Assembly (NCBI GenBank): GCA_045534775.1
Contig: JAZSKI010000077.1
Span: 1-7,253, forward strand
Source: JAZOTK01 sp045534775
GTDB lineage: Bacteria > Bacillota > Clostridia > RUG12999
Length of the DNA stretch: 7,253 nucleotides
Direction of reading: 5' to 3'
The position numbers and the translations under genes are program-made. The notes beneath the pieces were generated by a model. It was not told where the DNA came from and searched no databases. It saw nothing but the letters and a program-made list of their open reading frames with translations. This document shows positions 1 to 6,865 of this stretch, in pieces. Position 1 is the first letter of the stretch, and each line of letters starts with the position of its first letter.

Positions 1-38
1 TGACGAACGGGGTTGATTTATTTTATATTATCTTTTAA

Positions 39-1340
39 CTAATATATATAATTTTCGGGATTTTGCGGAACACCGTCCACAATTACCTCAAAATGAAGAT
101 GGGGTCCTGTGGAAATCCCTGTATTGCCTACCTTGCCGATAACCTGACCTTTTTCAACCACATCGCCGACTTCAACGTCTATACTGCTTAAATGTGCATA
201 GAGAGTCTGAGTTCCGTTATTATGGTCAAGGAGAATTAAATTTCCGTAATCATAGCGTGTTTCGGCCTTTGTTACAATACCGTTATCAGCCGCTTCTACA
301 GGAGAACCTTCTTTGCCTGCAATGTCGATTCCTTTATGAGTGCGTCCCCAACGTGAACCAAAACGGGAGGATACCATTCCGTCAAAGGGAAGATTGAAAT
401 CGCCTGTGCCGTATCCTGAGACCTCGCGAGTTCCGACATTTACAATTTCTGTTACGGGAGCAGCAGTTTCAGTTGTTGAGAGGATTTCTCTGGTGCATTC
501 ATTGCCGTTGATAAATGTGAGCTTTGCAACTATGTGACGGGTTCCGTCGATACCTTGTTGTAATACCTCTCTGATACCGAGTCTCAGCTCTTCGGTAGCA
601 ATTTCTTCAGTAGAATGATAAATAGGCTCATCATAAGAAATCGTCTGACAGGTCTGTATTTTCAGTTTGTTGCTGAAAACCTCCGTTAAATTATCAAACA
701 TATGGGTACTTGATAAATATACGGGTTTAATCTCAAGAGAGTTAAGTACAGTAACTTCTTCGCCACCGTATGAGGCTTTAACATTGTTTAACGCTGTTTC
801 TATCTCTGATTTCGTAGTTGCCGAGGTCAAGGGTTCACCATCTGAGTAAACAGTATATCCCTTACTGATACCGTCTGACATAAGCATCAGATTATCGGTC
901 AGTCTGTCAAGGGGAGTAAACATATTTTTCGGTACAATTCTGAACACATAGGAAGGTGATTCGTTTAGAGTATAATAACTACCTGCAATATTCGATATAT
1001 CATAATTAACATTTGAATACACAGTTTCAAAATACTCCTTATCGGGCACACAACCTATTTTTTCACCGCCGAAATAAACATCATAAGCGGGGGTGAAGAA
1101 TAAAAGAGCTACAGCAAGAACGGCAATTATTGAGGTGAAAAGAATCATACCGGGTAAATCCTTTTCTGCCTTTTTTTCATTTATATAAGCTTTGCCGGAA
1201 TTTAATAATCTATCAGTTATGTTTTTAAAATTAACTTTTTTATTTTCTGATTTTTTATGGATATAAGGGGTTGTAATTTCTGTGTTATTGATAATATCAC
1301 CGTTTATAACACAGCGTCTACTGACTCCGTTGTCCTTCAT
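39..1340 (-). CDS. Membrane-anchored M23-family peptidoglycan metallopeptidase with G5 domain
   Basis: This gene encodes a 433-residue zinc endopeptidase expected to cut peptidoglycan crosslinks outside the membrane. The first 64 residues are hydrophilic, basic and presumably cytoplasmic. A single membrane segment follows at about 65-83. Residues 86-161 and 162-227 look like two copies of one module, each opening with a YxVYxxGE-like strand. A G5 domain (about 229-304, ending IVNVGT) precedes the C-terminal M23 domain (about 322-430). The M23 residues are complete: H335 and D339 (HKGID) plus H416 as zinc ligands, with H382 (YAHL) and H414 (HLHFE) as the other active-site histidines, assigned by family knowledge. 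The frame stays open to a GTG at 1388, but that codon lies almost at the predicted transcription start. The ATG at 1340 has GGAAGGAG seven bases upstream, so I chose it. The gene follows a PBP1A gene on the same strand, which fits a synthesis/hydrolysis pair. It is not SpoIIQ-like, since no catalytic residue is missing. Confidence 0.93.
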   Translation of the reverse strand: MKDNGVSRRCVINGDIINNTEITTPYIHKKSENKKVNFKNITDRLLNSGKAYINEKKAEKDLPGMILFTSIIAVLAVALLFFTPAYDVYFGGEKIGCVPDKEYFETVYSNVNYDISNIAGSYYTLNESPSYVFRIVPKNMFTPLDRLTDNLMLMSDGISKGYTVYSDGEPLTSATTKSEIETALNNVKASYGGEEVTVLNSLEIKPVYLSSTHMFDNLTEVFSNKLKIQTCQTISYDEPIYHSTEEIATEELRLGIREVLQQGIDGTRHIVAKLTFINGNECTREILSTTETAAPVTEIVNVGTREVSGYGTGDFNLPFDGMVSSRFGSRWGRTHKGIDIAGKEGSPVEAADNGIVTKAETRYDYGNLILLDHNNGTQTLYAHLSSIDVEVGDVVEKGQVIGKVGNTGISTGPHLHFEVIVDGVPQNPENYIY

Positions 1341-1347
1341 CAAATCG

Positions 1348-1355
1348 CTCCTTCC
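1348..1355 (-). promoter_or_regulatory. Ribosome binding site that fixes the M23 peptidase start
   Basis: The minus strand reads GGAAGGAG, then seven bases, then ATG at 1340. The upstream in-frame GTG at 1388 has no purine-rich site before it, so this site supports the shorter 433-residue protein. Confidence 0.85.
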
Positions 1356-1397
1356 ATATAAGTTTATATCAATATAAGATACTTCCACTATTTAGTA

Positions 1398-1426
1398 ATT
1401 ATACTATAAATTTGTCATTTTGTCAA
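1398..1426 (-). promoter_or_regulatory. Sigma-A-type promoter of the M23 peptidase gene
   Basis: The minus strand carries a perfect consensus -35 box TTGACA (1426-1421), a 17-base spacer and a perfect -10 box TATAAT (1403-1398). Transcription should start near 1391, giving a leader of about 50 bases before the ATG at 1340. I see no terminator hairpin between the PBP stop (1466) and this promoter. The M23 gene is therefore probably transcribed both from here and by read-through from the PBP gene. A short inverted repeat (TTGCA/TGCAA) lies just upstream, with no known role. Confidence 0.85.
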
Positions 1427-1465
1427 TAGTTGCATGAAAATTTTGTGCAATTTAACTATGAACAA

Positions 1466-3718
1466 TCATAGGTCGCCGCCTTCGTCATCAGTCACTGTTT
1501 CTGTTTCTGTTTCTGTTTCAGGGGCACTTTCAGAAGGAGCTGGTGTTGCCTGAGGAGAGACAGGGGATGGCGGAGTAGCTGAAGGATTAGGTAAGCCGGA
1601 TGCTAACGGGGTAGCACCGGGAGAAGCGGAGGGATCCGGTGTTCCTTCCGTCTTAGGAGTCTCGTGACCCTCGGTTGAGCAGGTTGCAGATGGAACCTCA
1701 CCTTTCTTAAATTCCTCATACTGCGATGGGCATACTCCCTCTACGGCAAGCTTTCCTGTTATGGTACAAATTGTAGCACCTGTAATGCCCGATGGCTTTT
1801 CAAAGGCTTTATTTTTAAGGTCCTTATGGAGGTCTGTCATTACAGCCTTCCAAAGCTTATGAGCCACAACAGAGGTTCGGCTGTAGGGAACATTGGCGGG
1901 TATATCGTAACCGTACCATACGCCACCTAAATAATAGGGACTGTAGCCTATATACCATCTGTCCTTATCATCGTTGGTTGTACCTGTTTTTCCGGCAGAA
2001 ACCATACCCGGAATTCTTGCAGGACTTCCAAGAGAGCCTTCTGCTGTAGTTTTCAGTATACTTGTCATAAGATAAGCGGTCTGTTCGGAGAATACACGTT
2101 TTTTCTCAATATCCTTTTCCAATAAGACTTTTCCTTTGGAGTCTACAACCTTCGTATAGGTATAGGGGGCAGTATAAATACCTTCGCCCGCAAAAGCACC
2201 GTATGCGGCTGTAAGCTTAAGAACGCTGACACCGTTATACATACCTCCGAGTGCAAGAGAAGAAAGGTTTTTGTCTTTATCTTCATCAAGAGAGTGTAAG
2301 CCTAATTTATTTTTCGCAAAATCAAAGGATTTTTCAACGCCAATCATTTCAACAGTTTTTATGGCGGGAATATTCATAGATTGGGATACGGCATGACGAA
2401 CGGTAACATTTCCTTTATAGCCCCTGTACCAGTTCTGCGGAGACCAGCCGCCACGGCTGAAGGGTTCGTCTACAAGTATGCTGCCCGGTGAAAGCAAATT
2501 AAGCTCAATGGCAGGACCGTAAGCCGCAATGGGTTTAATAGATGAACCTGGCTGACGGTAGGTATCAACGGCACGGTTAAGGATAAGATTTCCGTTCTTT
2601 TTGCCGATACCGCCTACCAGTCCGAGAACGGAACCGTCTTCGGGTGAAATAACAACCATTGAAGCCTGGGGCTGTACTTCGCCGGAAAGCTTTGGGAAAT
2701 ATGAAGTATTATCAGAGTCCTCAAATACCTTTTCGATAGCCCTTTGCACCTCAATGTCGGCGGTAGAATAAATTTTAAGACCGCCCGAATAAACCAACAT
2801 AGATGCTTGTTCATAAGGAATATCCATTTTAAGTGCAAGGTCATTTGCAATTTCCTTTGCCATAGCTTCAGTAAAATATGAGTTGTTATAATCAATAAAT
2901 TCTTCTTCTGATGAGGTAAATGCCAGCTTTTGGGCAACAGCCTCATCGTGTTCTTCACGACTTATATAGCCAAGCTCAAGCATCTTTGCCAAAACTACTT
3001 CTTGTTTTTCTTTGTTGTTTTCTTCGTTTATATAAGGGTCAAGAGTAGCGGGATGCTGAGTGATACCTACAATAGATGCGGCTTCGGCAAGGGTAAGCTC
3101 TGACACGTCCTTATCAAAATATACGTGAGATGCCATTTGAATACCGTTACTGCCGCTGCCAAAATATACAACATTCAAGTAATATTCAAGAATTTCGTCT
3201 TTTTCAAGCTGCGTTTCAAGAACCAAAGCACGGAAAATCTCACGGATTTTTCGTGTAGGAGTGGCTTTACGTTCCTCGGTAAGATTTTTAACAAGCTGTT
3301 GTGTAATGGTGCTGCCGCCATAATCGCTTCTGCCGAGGGCATAGCTGAGGAAAGCGCCGAGTGTACGTTTTAAATCCATACCCTGATGACTGTAAAAACG
3401 CTCATCTTCGATGGCAACTGCCGCTTTTTGAACGTGGTCGGGAATATTCTTTATATCAACCCAGATTCGGCGAGTTGAGCTGTTTAGCTGTTCGTATTCA
3501 ACCAAATCACCGTTCTTGTCAGTAGCATAGACAATGGATGCTACATCCATTTTGTAGTTGGATATATCGAAATTAAAAGCATCTATCAGTATGGTTACGC
3601 CAAACCATACCGCAATGCAGGAGGCAATAATTCCCGTTAAAAGAAATAAAATGCCGATAATATTGAAAACTTTGCGACCTGTATATTTTTTCTTTTTTCT
3701 GTTCTTTTTAGTAGCCAT
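1466..3718 (-). CDS. ponA: Class A (PBP1A-type) bifunctional penicillin-binding protein
   Basis: This 750-residue bifunctional enzyme polymerises lipid II into glycan strands and crosslinks the stem peptides outside the membrane. A lysine-rich cytoplasmic start is followed by one membrane segment (about 18-46). The GT51 glycosyltransferase domain (about 75-250) has its motifs in order: EDERFYSHQGMD at 104-115 with catalytic Glu104, GGSTITQQLVKN at 134-145, RKIRE at 156-160 and ILEYYLN at 176-182. The transpeptidase domain has SSIK (nucleophile Ser392, Lys395), SMN (447-449) and KTGT (577-580). After about residue 640 comes a segment with three cysteines (651, 663, 680), then a low-complexity Pro/Ser/Thr/Ala tail ending in four Glu-Thr pairs and an acidic end. 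Start ATG 3718 has AGGAGG five bases upstream. Nothing is missing, so it should be active. The symbol follows Bacillus ponA by family resemblance; paralogues elsewhere cannot be excluded. Confidence 0.97.
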   Translation of the reverse strand: MATKKNRKKKKYTGRKVFNIIGILFLLTGIIASCIAVWFGVTILIDAFNFDISNYKMDVASIVYATDKNGDLVEYEQLNSSTRRIWVDIKNIPDHVQKAAVAIEDERFYSHQGMDLKRTLGAFLSYALGRSDYGGSTITQQLVKNLTEERKATPTRKIREIFRALVLETQLEKDEILEYYLNVVYFGSGSNGIQMASHVYFDKDVSELTLAEAASIVGITQHPATLDPYINEENNKEKQEVVLAKMLELGYISREEHDEAVAQKLAFTSSEEEFIDYNNSYFTEAMAKEIANDLALKMDIPYEQASMLVYSGGLKIYSTADIEVQRAIEKVFEDSDNTSYFPKLSGEVQPQASMVVISPEDGSVLGLVGGIGKKNGNLILNRAVDTYRQPGSSIKPIAAYGPAIELNLLSPGSILVDEPFSRGGWSPQNWYRGYKGNVTVRHAVSQSMNIPAIKTVEMIGVEKSFDFAKNKLGLHSLDEDKDKNLSSLALGGMYNGVSVLKLTAAYGAFAGEGIYTAPYTYTKVVDSKGKVLLEKDIEKKRVFSEQTAYLMTSILKTTAEGSLGSPARIPGMVSAGKTGTTNDDKDRWYIGYSPYYLGGVWYGYDIPANVPYSRTSVVAHKLWKAVMTDLHKDLKNKAFEKPSGITGATICTITGKLAVEGVCPSQYEEFKKGEVPSATCSTEGHETPKTEGTPDPSASPGATPLASGLPNPSATPPSPVSPQATPAPSESAPETETETETVTDDEGGDL
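1495..1518 (-). repeat. Hexanucleotide tandem repeat inside the PBP tail (4 x GAAACA)
   Basis: Four exact, uninterrupted copies of CTGTTT on the plus strand read GAAACA on the coding strand and encode Glu-Thr four times at residues 734-741. The unit is six bases long, so gain or loss of copies by slippage changes the length of the extracellular tail without breaking the frame. Confidence 0.9.
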
Positions 3719-3755
3719 AATATCCTCCTATGGATTAAAACTTGTCCTTAATTAT

Positions 3756-3784
3756 ATTATACTATAAAAAAATGAATTTTACAA
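3756..3784 (-). promoter_or_regulatory. ponA: Sigma-A-type promoter of the PBP1A gene
   Basis: On the minus strand a -35 box TTGTAA (3784-3779) is followed by a 17-base spacer and a perfect -10 TATAAT (3761-3756). Transcription should start near 3749, giving a leader of about 30 bases to the ATG at 3718, with AGGAGG at 3729-3724. The 13 bases TTTATAGTATAAT across the -10 region are identical to those in the M23 promoter. Confidence 0.8.
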
Positions 3785-3845
3785 GTATTTTTCTGAATTT
3801 TGGATAAAAAATATTATTTTGGCAGAAAATAGAAATAAAACTAAT

Positions 3846-3850
3846 AGGAG
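3846..3850 (+). promoter_or_regulatory. Ribosome binding site supporting a TTG start
   Basis: AGGAG is followed by eight bases and then TTG at 3859, the first codon of the BofC-C-like protein. The ATG at 3851 touches the AGGAG directly and opens only Met-Ala-Leu-stop, so it is not the start of the protein. Its stop codon overlaps the TTG. Confidence 0.7.
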
Positions 3851-3858
3851 ATGGCACT

Positions 3859-4224
3859 TTGAATAAAAAATTTTTTCTCAATACAATAGGATATACGCTG
3901 ATTTTTTCAGCAGGAATTGCAGTAGGGGGGATTATTGATAATCCCGAACCGACTCAGGAACCCTTTTCTGTAACAGCAGAAGAAAACAGTAAAAAAGAAA
4001 CTCTGCCGCCCATAGCAGGCGACAGAGAATACCGTCTTAAAATTGAAGATGGGGTAATTAAACAATACGCAAGAGACGACGAGGGCATCTTTGTTTACGA
4101 AAAGACCTTGAAATACATTGACATTAATTCCATTGACAGCGAATTTGAAAAATTACTGACAGAAGGAATTGTATTTGCTGATTATATTGCTCTTGCAGAA
4201 TTTATTGAGAATTTAGACAGCTAA
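3859..4224 (+). CDS. Small membrane-anchored protein with BofC C-terminal-like domain
   Basis: This 121-residue protein starts at TTG. A short basic N-terminus leads into a hydrophobic segment at about 5-26 with no clear signal-peptidase site, so it is probably a membrane anchor with the rest outside. An acidic, proline-containing linker (27-55) follows. The last 65 residues have the pattern I associate with the BofC C-terminal domain: an opening YRLK strand, a GVIKQY strand with a short acidic turn, a stretch ending LLTEGI at about 99-104, and a final helix ending in acidic residues and Ser. In Bacillus, BofC restrains the SpoIVB protease in the sigma-K checkpoint of sporulation. Whether this short version does so is unknown. 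It diverges from the PBP gene, and I found no convincing promoter for it in the 140-base gap. Its 3' end overlaps the SLH gene by 12 bases. The gene is fairly certain; the family call is from memory of the pattern. Confidence 0.68.
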   Translation: MNKKFFLNTIGYTLIFSAGIAVGGIIDNPEPTQEPFSVTAEENSKKETLPPIAGDREYRLKIEDGVIKQYARDDEGIFVYEKTLKYIDINSIDSEFEKLLTEGIVFADYIALAEFIENLDS

Positions 4225-6705
4225 AAGTCTGTGTATTATAACAGCGGCTTCGGCGCGGGTTGTAAAATCTGTCGGGTTTACATTACCTTCAGTATCACCT
4301 TTTACAATGCCGCAGGAGGACAGGCTGTATACTGCTTCGTATGCGTAATCTGCAATTTTTTCATCATCTGTAAACAGATAGCTGTAACTAGCCGGGAATT
4401 TCTTGCTTTTAGCTTCAAGAGACCTTTGTACCATCACCAGCATATCCTGGCGGGTGATACTTTCGTCGGGACTGAAGGTACCATCATATTTTCCGTTTAC
4501 AACACCTAAAGCTTTTGCAACACCGATTGCTTCAGCATAATAACTGTCTGAGGGAACATCAGCGAAACCTTCTGTGTTATAGGAATGCAGTCCCAAAGCA
4601 CGTACCAGAAGGATTATAAAATCACCGCGTTTAATATTGCTCGAAGGGGAGAAGGTAATATCTGTCGTACCTTTAATTATACCCTTGACGGCAAGGTCGG
4701 AAATTTCTGATTTTGCCCAGTCATAGCCTTCAAGGTCGGAAAAAGAAGGAGCCGCAGGTTTGGGTATATATACAGGAGTGGACGAGCCCACTGTGCTTCC
4801 TGTACTGCCTGAACCTATCGACGTGGTATCACTTGTACCTTTTTTGGTAGTAAACTTAATTTTTTTGCTTGTAACATAGTTTTCAGAGCGATCATAAGCT
4901 TCAATATAAACTGTATATTCGGTATCCTTATTCAAGGAACTGAGTGTTACGTTTGCACTGCCTGAATCGGGAGTTACTTTTACATATTTGGTTTCAGTGG
5001 TTTTTGCGTAGTAATGTACAAGATAGTGACTTATCATATCGTTATCGGTAGCTCGCTGCCAGGTGATTTTGGCACTTGATTTGGTGATAGAAGTTGCGGA
5101 AGGCTCGGTATTAGACGGCCAAACAGGGGCTTCTGTATCAATTCCTGCCTTCAACACCGATTCAACAGTAACAGAGCCGTCCAATCGGTCTGTAAAGGTA
5201 AAGATAACAGGAGTTTCACCGTCTTCAGCATCGTCGGTATAAGCCCAGTAGTGTTTATTTTCAATATTATCATAGATTAATCTGCCTAAGATTTCGCCGG
5301 TATTTCTATTCTTAGCTTCAAATTTATTAATCCGCTTTGCATCTTCAATATCGCTGTAATAGCGGGTTAATTCCATAGCAGTCTCAAGTCCTGCAAAGGT
5401 TTTAATTTCAGCAGGGAAATCCGATGAAATAACAGGAGTATTATTGGTACTGAAAGTATAGGTTTTAATATCATTTGAATCAGCAGGATTTCTGATTATG
5501 ATTTTTACCATATAATAACCACCCGAATAAGTGGTATTTATATTACTCAAATCGTTTATGGAAACAGATTTTTCATCGCTTGCTTTTTCATAAGCTACGT
5601 TCATACCCTGAGGCAAAGCCGCTTCCAGATAAATGGAGCTTACGCCGCTTGGAACGGTGATACGGTAAGGTCCGTAAAAATCATATCTGAAGGGTGTTGA
5701 AAGAGCAAGCTCTTGTTCATCACCGTTTTCGTCTGTATAACAAGCGCGTACATTTGTAATATCAGTTGCTTCAGTGGCTCGTATTACATTAATTTCAAAG
5801 GTTTTTGTAAAAATACCTGCAGTAAGGGTAACAGTAGCTGTGCCGACAGCGGCGGCTGTTAAAGAAATATTATCATTACCGACCGTTACGGCTTCGCTGT
5901 CCGATGCCAGAGTATAAGCACAAACGGAGGTTGAAGGGGTAAATGCAACATCAGGAACTAAGGTATCGCCGACAACCATAGTTATGTTGTTGCCGCTGTT
6001 TACGGTCACATCTGTTATGAAAAACTGATTTGTAAGAGTAACGGTTTCGGTTGCAACAACTGTTTCACCGTCTTTGGCATTAAGAGTAAAGGTCTTTTCA
6101 CTACAGTTAAAGTCGCTTTTGGCAATTTCTGCGGCTATAGCAAAGGTATAACCCGTTTTTGCCGCGATTAAAGAAACTATTTCCGTAAAGATAACAGTTT
6201 CACCTTCACAAAATTCCAAAACAATGTTTTCACCGTCAGCATTACCTGTGTTATTAAGTAAACCGCTGACTGTATAATATAATTTTGTCTCATCATCACC
6301 TGTAGCTTCAGCAGAGATTACATCTGCAAATTCGTATAATTCGCAGGCTTCAATAGTATATCTTGCAGCTTCATCGTCATTGGCATAAAAAATTATATCA
6401 GACGGAAGTGCGGATACGGTAACGGTACAGCTTGCAGAGGCAGTTTCGCCTGCCGCAATGCTTTCCGTAAATACATCGGATAAAACAGTAGTTTCCGCTA
6501 CGCCGTCGTGATAAGCTATGTATGAATTTGAGAGCTGTAGCTCTGTGTCACCTCCAACGGTTACGGTAGCAGTAACCTCACCGCCGACAGCAGGATATAA
6601 TTCAGAAACGGTAATATCGGCACCAAAAGCACCTTCGTCTGCCAAAGCAGAAGGCATTGCTACCATCATAATAGACATTAAAAACAATAAAGTTTTTTTA
6701 AACAT
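4213..6705 (-). CDS. Secreted multidomain SLH surface protein (Ig-like, FN3, 3 x SLH)
   Basis: This 830-residue exported protein is probably anchored noncovalently to secondary cell-wall polysaccharide by its C-terminus. A signal peptide (1-22) appears to be cleaved after SALA. Residues 23-226 form two CARDB/Ig-like beta domains. Residues 227-309 resemble a bacterial Ig-like (BIG2) domain, with MVVGDT near its start and GTATVTL near its end. A cadherin-like sandwich (about 314-420) and another beta-rich domain (about 424-522) follow. A fibronectin type III domain lies at 524-621, then a Gly/Ser/Thr linker (624-644) and SLH domains at 655-704, 714-766 and 777-829. The canonical TRAE motif is intact only in the third; the others read KRGD and TRQD. 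No catalytic domain is visible, so an adhesive or structural role is inferred. The frame is open to an ATG at 6753, but that has no ribosome binding site and lies upstream of the predicted transcription start. The ATG at 6705 has AAAGGA nine bases upstream and opens directly into the signal peptide. Confidence 0.93.
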   Translation of the reverse strand: MFKKTLLFLMSIMMVAMPSALADEGAFGADITVSELYPAVGGEVTATVTVGGDTELQLSNSYIAYHDGVAETTVLSDVFTESIAAGETASASCTVTVSALPSDIIFYANDDEAARYTIEACELYEFADVISAEATGDDETKLYYTVSGLLNNTGNADGENIVLEFCEGETVIFTEIVSLIAAKTGYTFAIAAEIAKSDFNCSEKTFTLNAKDGETVVATETVTLTNQFFITDVTVNSGNNITMVVGDTLVPDVAFTPSTSVCAYTLASDSEAVTVGNDNISLTAAAVGTATVTLTAGIFTKTFEINVIRATEATDITNVRACYTDENGDEQELALSTPFRYDFYGPYRITVPSGVSSIYLEAALPQGMNVAYEKASDEKSVSINDLSNINTTYSGGYYMVKIIIRNPADSNDIKTYTFSTNNTPVISSDFPAEIKTFAGLETAMELTRYYSDIEDAKRINKFEAKNRNTGEILGRLIYDNIENKHYWAYTDDAEDGETPVIFTFTDRLDGSVTVESVLKAGIDTEAPVWPSNTEPSATSITKSSAKITWQRATDNDMISHYLVHYYAKTTETKYVKVTPDSGSANVTLSSLNKDTEYTVYIEAYDRSENYVTSKKIKFTTKKGTSDTTSIGSGSTGSTVGSSTPVYIPKPAAPSFSDLEGYDWAKSEISDLAVKGIIKGTTDITFSPSSNIKRGDFIILLVRALGLHSYNTEGFADVPSDSYYAEAIGVAKALGVVNGKYDGTFSPDESITRQDMLVMVQRSLEAKSKKFPASYSYLFTDDEKIADYAYEAVYSLSSCGIVKGDTEGNVNPTDFTTRAEAAVIIHRLLAV

Positions 6706-6714
6706 AAACACAAA

Positions 6715-6720
6715 TCCTTT
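6715..6720 (-). promoter_or_regulatory. Ribosome binding site that fixes the SLH protein start
   Basis: The minus strand reads AAAGGA, nine bases, then ATG at 6705, whose product begins with a typical signal peptide. The longer frame from 6753 has only an AT-rich run before it. Confidence 0.7.
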
Positions 6721-6743
6721 CGATTTTATTAGTATATGTTTAT

Positions 6744-6772
6744 ATTCTATCATAAAAAATTAAAAATGTAAA
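6744..6772 (-). promoter_or_regulatory. Sigma-A-type promoter of the SLH protein gene
   Basis: On the minus strand TTTACA (6772-6767) is followed by a 17-base spacer and TAGAAT (6749-6744). The spacer ends in TATGA, giving a partial extended -10 (TG one base before the box). Transcription should begin near 6737, about 32 bases before the ATG at 6705. It is back to back with the plus-strand promoter at 6812-6840. Confidence 0.7.
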
Positions 6773-6811
6773 TAATATTTATGTGAAATTTTTAAAAATT
6801 TTTTATAGCTA

Positions 6812-6840
6812 TTGCAAAAATGGGATATTTATGGTATAAT
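6812..6840 (+). promoter_or_regulatory. Strong plus-strand promoter with extended -10, no gene downstream in the window
   Basis: TTGCAA (6812-6817), a 17-base spacer and a perfect TATAAT (6835-6840) preceded by TGG make an extended -10 promoter. Transcription should start near 6847. The next 400 bases to the window end have no open frame I can support. The transcript would begin with the palindromic elements at 6866-7253. It could drive a structured noncoding RNA, or serve a gene beyond the window whose leader has received repeat insertions. Confidence 0.72.
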
Positions 6841-6865
6841 GATTTCATATTTGATGAAATCATTA
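6837..6865. repeat. Perfect 12-bp dyad overlapping the -10 box and transcription start
   Basis: Twelve bases (6837-6848) are an exact inverted copy of 6854-6865, around a 5-base centre ATTTG. The left arm begins inside the TATAAT box and the predicted start of transcription falls in the left arm. This placement suits an operator for a dimeric repressor. It could also be the outer boundary of the repeat element that follows. No regulator gene is in view. Confidence 0.7.

Noticed and set aside
1341..1388. N-terminal extension of the M23 peptidase from GTG at 1388
   Set aside because: It has no ribosome binding site and would begin only about 3 bases after the predicted transcription start. The ATG at 1340 has a strong site.
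1427..1465. Intrinsic terminator after the PBP gene
   Set aside because: Only a 5-base inverted repeat (TTGCA/TGCAA) is present, without a G+C-rich stem or T-run, so it is too weak to call.
2614..2958. 114-codon minus-strand open frame
   Set aside because: It lies wholly inside the PBP gene in another frame, has no family signature and is explained by the composition of the real gene.
3740..3845. Sigma-A or sporulation-sigma promoter for the BofC-like gene
   Set aside because: The region is AT-rich and has -10-like strings (for example TATTAT at 3812-3817), but none has a convincing -35 at 16-18 bases or a clear sigma-F/G/E/K pattern.
6706..6753. N-terminal extension of the SLH protein from ATG at 6753
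   Set aside because: The codon lies upstream of the predicted transcription start, has no ribosome binding site, and would bury the signal peptide behind 16 residues.
6518..6763. 81-codon plus-strand open frame
   Set aside because: It is antisense to the start of the SLH gene, runs across that gene's promoter and has no plausible ribosome binding site or domain.
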